A stretch of 23,218 nt of DNA from Candidatus Latescibacterota bacterium (GTDB lineage Bacteria; Latescibacterota; UBA2968; UBA8231), in contig JAJDYK010000143.1 in NCBI GenBank assembly GCA_022825185.1, positions 1 through 23,218 on the forward strand. Reading direction: 5' to 3'. The notes beneath the pieces are model-generated. The model saw nothing but the letters and a program-made list of their open reading frames with translations, was not told the origin of the DNA and made no database searches. Within the stretch, counting starts at the first letter, position 1. Each line of letters opens with the position of its first letter. Positions 22,154 through 23,218 of the stretch are shown piece by piece. A program made the position numbers and the translations under genes.

Positions 22154-23212
22154 ATGGATAAAAAACTGTTAGACCTCTATAGCGATTATCTGTTGAGTTC
22201 TTTTGGCGCGACGACCGCCACCGGCCTTTCGTCTTTGTTGGATGGCCAAATCAGCCACGACCAAGTAACGCGCTTTCTGTCCCAAGCCGAGTACACGTCG
22301 AAAGAGCTATGGCATCAAGTCAAAACCGTGGTACGCACCATCGAGCGGGAAGACGGGGTGCTTATTTTCGATGACACGATTCAGGAAAAGCCGCACACGG
22401 ATGAAAATGAGTTGATCTGTTGGCACTTCGATCATAGTAAGAACCGCTCCGTCAAAGGCTTGAATCTGCTCAATTGCATCTATCAGGCTGGCGATGTCAG
22501 TGTGCCGGTGGCCTATGAGTTAGTGCGTAAACCGATTCGGTTTTGCGATCGGCAAACGCGTCGGGTCAAACGCAAAAGCGAGGTGACCAGAAATCAGTTG
22601 CTGCGGCAGATGCTACGAACCTGCCAACAGAATCGCTTGAGCTATCGCTATGTCTTGGCCGATAGTTGGTTTTCGGCCAAGGAAAACCTGGTGTTTATTC
22701 GCCAGGACCTGAAAAAACACTTTATCGTCGCCCTCAAATCCAACCGGACGGTCGCCTTGAGCTTACAAGACAAAGCCCACGGCCGCTTCGTGCGCATCGA
22801 TACGCTAGCTTGGTCAGACCCCACGCCGGTAAAAGCCTGGATCAAAGGACTGCCTTTTCCCGTCTTGCTGCATCGGCAAGTCTTTACAAACAAAGACGAT
22901 TCCATCGGCATGTTGTATCTGGCCTGTAGTGATCTCGACCAACATGGAGACGCCCTTGAGATGATCTATCAAAAACGATGGAAAGTCGAAGTCTTTCACA
23001 AAACGCTCAAGTCCCATGCCGCGTTGGCCAAGTCGCCGACTAAACGGGTCCGTACCCAAAGCAATCACGTTTTTATGGCCATCTATGCGGCGTTCTCCTT
23101 AGAGTGGCTGCGCATCAAGCAACGGATGAATCCGTTTGCCCTCCGATCAAAACTCTATCTCAAGGCCATTCGACACGCCTTTGACGAATTACAGCAGCTA
23201 AAGGCTGCGTAA
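22154..23212 (+). CDS. DDE transposase, IS4 superfamily (IS4/IS701-like)
   Basis: The 352-residue protein has the three acidic catalytic regions: IFDDTIQEKPHTDEN (first Asp), YVLADSWFSAKE (second Asp) and YQKRWKVEVFHKTLK, an exact Y-(2)-R-(3)-E-(6)-K signature of IS4-type transposases. Other family blocks are CWHFDHSKNRSVKGLN, KSNRTVALS and AALAKSPTKRVRTQSNH. The ATG at 22154 was chosen; an in-frame TTG three codons upstream lacks better support, and neither has a clear Shine-Dalgarno. The stop codon (23210-23212) lies inside the right inverted repeat, so the transposase C-terminus (QQLKAA) is encoded partly by the repeat itself. No frameshift or internal stop is seen. Confidence 0.93.
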   Translation: MDKKLLDLYSDYLLSSFGATTATGLSSLLDGQISHDQVTRFLSQAEYTSKELWHQVKTVVRTIEREDGVLIFDDTIQEKPHTDENELICWHFDHSKNRSVKGLNLLNCIYQAGDVSVPVAYELVRKPIRFCDRQTRRVKRKSEVTRNQLLRQMLRTCQQNRLSYRYVLADSWFSAKENLVFIRQDLKKHFIVALKSNRTVALSLQDKAHGRFVRIDTLAWSDPTPVKAWIKGLPFPVLLHRQVFTNKDDSIGMLYLACSDLDQHGDALEMIYQKRWKVEVFHKTLKSHAALAKSPTKRVRTQSNHVFMAIYAAFSLEWLRIKQRMNPFALRSKLYLKAIRHAFDELQQLKAA

Positions 23213-23218
23213 CATCAC
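23198..23218 (-). repeat. Right terminal inverted repeat, containing the transposase stop
   Basis: Exact 21-bp inverted copy of 22111-22131, ending at the window edge. It encodes the last four residues and the stop codon of the transposase. Confidence 0.92.

Larger units (their letters stand above)
22111..23218 (+). mobile_element. IS4-superfamily insertion sequence with 21-bp terminal inverted repeats
   Basis: The element is 1108 bp and is bounded by perfect 21-bp inverted repeats (22111-22131 and 23198-23218, outermost bases GTGATGTTACGCAG). It encodes one DDE transposase. The right repeat ends at the last base of the window, so target duplications cannot be checked and the repeats could extend outward. 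It lies directly against the remnant of a minus-strand gene. The transposase looks undamaged, so the element may be active or recently acquired. Confidence 0.9.

Overview
The window reads as GC-rich (roughly 60%) bacterial chromosome. I infer a marine or host-associated member of the FCB-like/Latescibacterota/Poribacteria neighbourhood. The grounds are an S55-like exported protein, a Tyr-Pro-Asn-Pro-Phe-Asn-Pro (FlgD/T9SS-like) motif, a dockerin-like region, LDL-receptor-type YWTD repeats and ankyrin repeats in one secreted protein, and many sugar-acid style enzymes (Gfo/Idh, enolase-superfamily dehydratase, SDR, HpcH aldolase, M19-like hydrolase). This assignment comes from gene content only; no rRNA or tRNA gene is visible.

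Region 1 (1-7329, minus strand) is a tightly packed run: an exported S55-peptidase-like protein, an exported beta-propeller protein, ribD, ribE, ribBA, ribH and the start of nusB. All junctions are overlaps or gaps of at most 4 bp, so it is probably one transcript joining two envelope proteins to riboflavin synthesis. The DHBP-synthase half of RibBA has lost most of its active-site signature, while the GTP cyclohydrolase II half looks intact.

Region 2 (7545-8549, plus) is a Gfo/Idh/MocA oxidoreductase. Region 3 (about 8581-14769) looks like an accessory island. It holds an orphan HigA-type antitoxin, a complete RelE/HigB-like toxin-antitoxin pair with possible operator repeats, a 968-residue secreted chimera (FlgD-like motif, dockerin-like, YWTD propeller, ten ankyrin repeats), a membrane-anchored pentapeptide-repeat protein with an exact 30-bp DNA period, and a small unrecognised protein. 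Several of its genes look AT-richer than their neighbours.

Region 4 (14825-20690) is a divergent catabolic cluster. On the minus strand are a VOC protein, a double cupin, a UPF0173-type metallo-hydrolase, a five-bladed-propeller glycosidase-like protein and a galactonate-dehydratase-like enzyme; on the plus strand are an SDR and an HpcH/HpaI-type aldolase. Together they resemble a non-phosphorylative route for a sugar or sugar acid (release, oxidation, lactone opening, dehydration, aldol cleavage). The substrate cannot be read from the sequence.

Region 5 (20739-23218) is a dipeptidase-like protein lacking half of the usual metal ligands, the frameshifted tail of an unknown upstream gene, and an IS4-superfamily insertion sequence with perfect 21-bp ends that lies against that tail and finishes at the last base of the window. 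Several enzymes here (RibBA, SDR, M19-like) keep their fold signatures but lack textbook catalytic residues, which is the most distinctive feature of the window besides the chimeric secreted protein.
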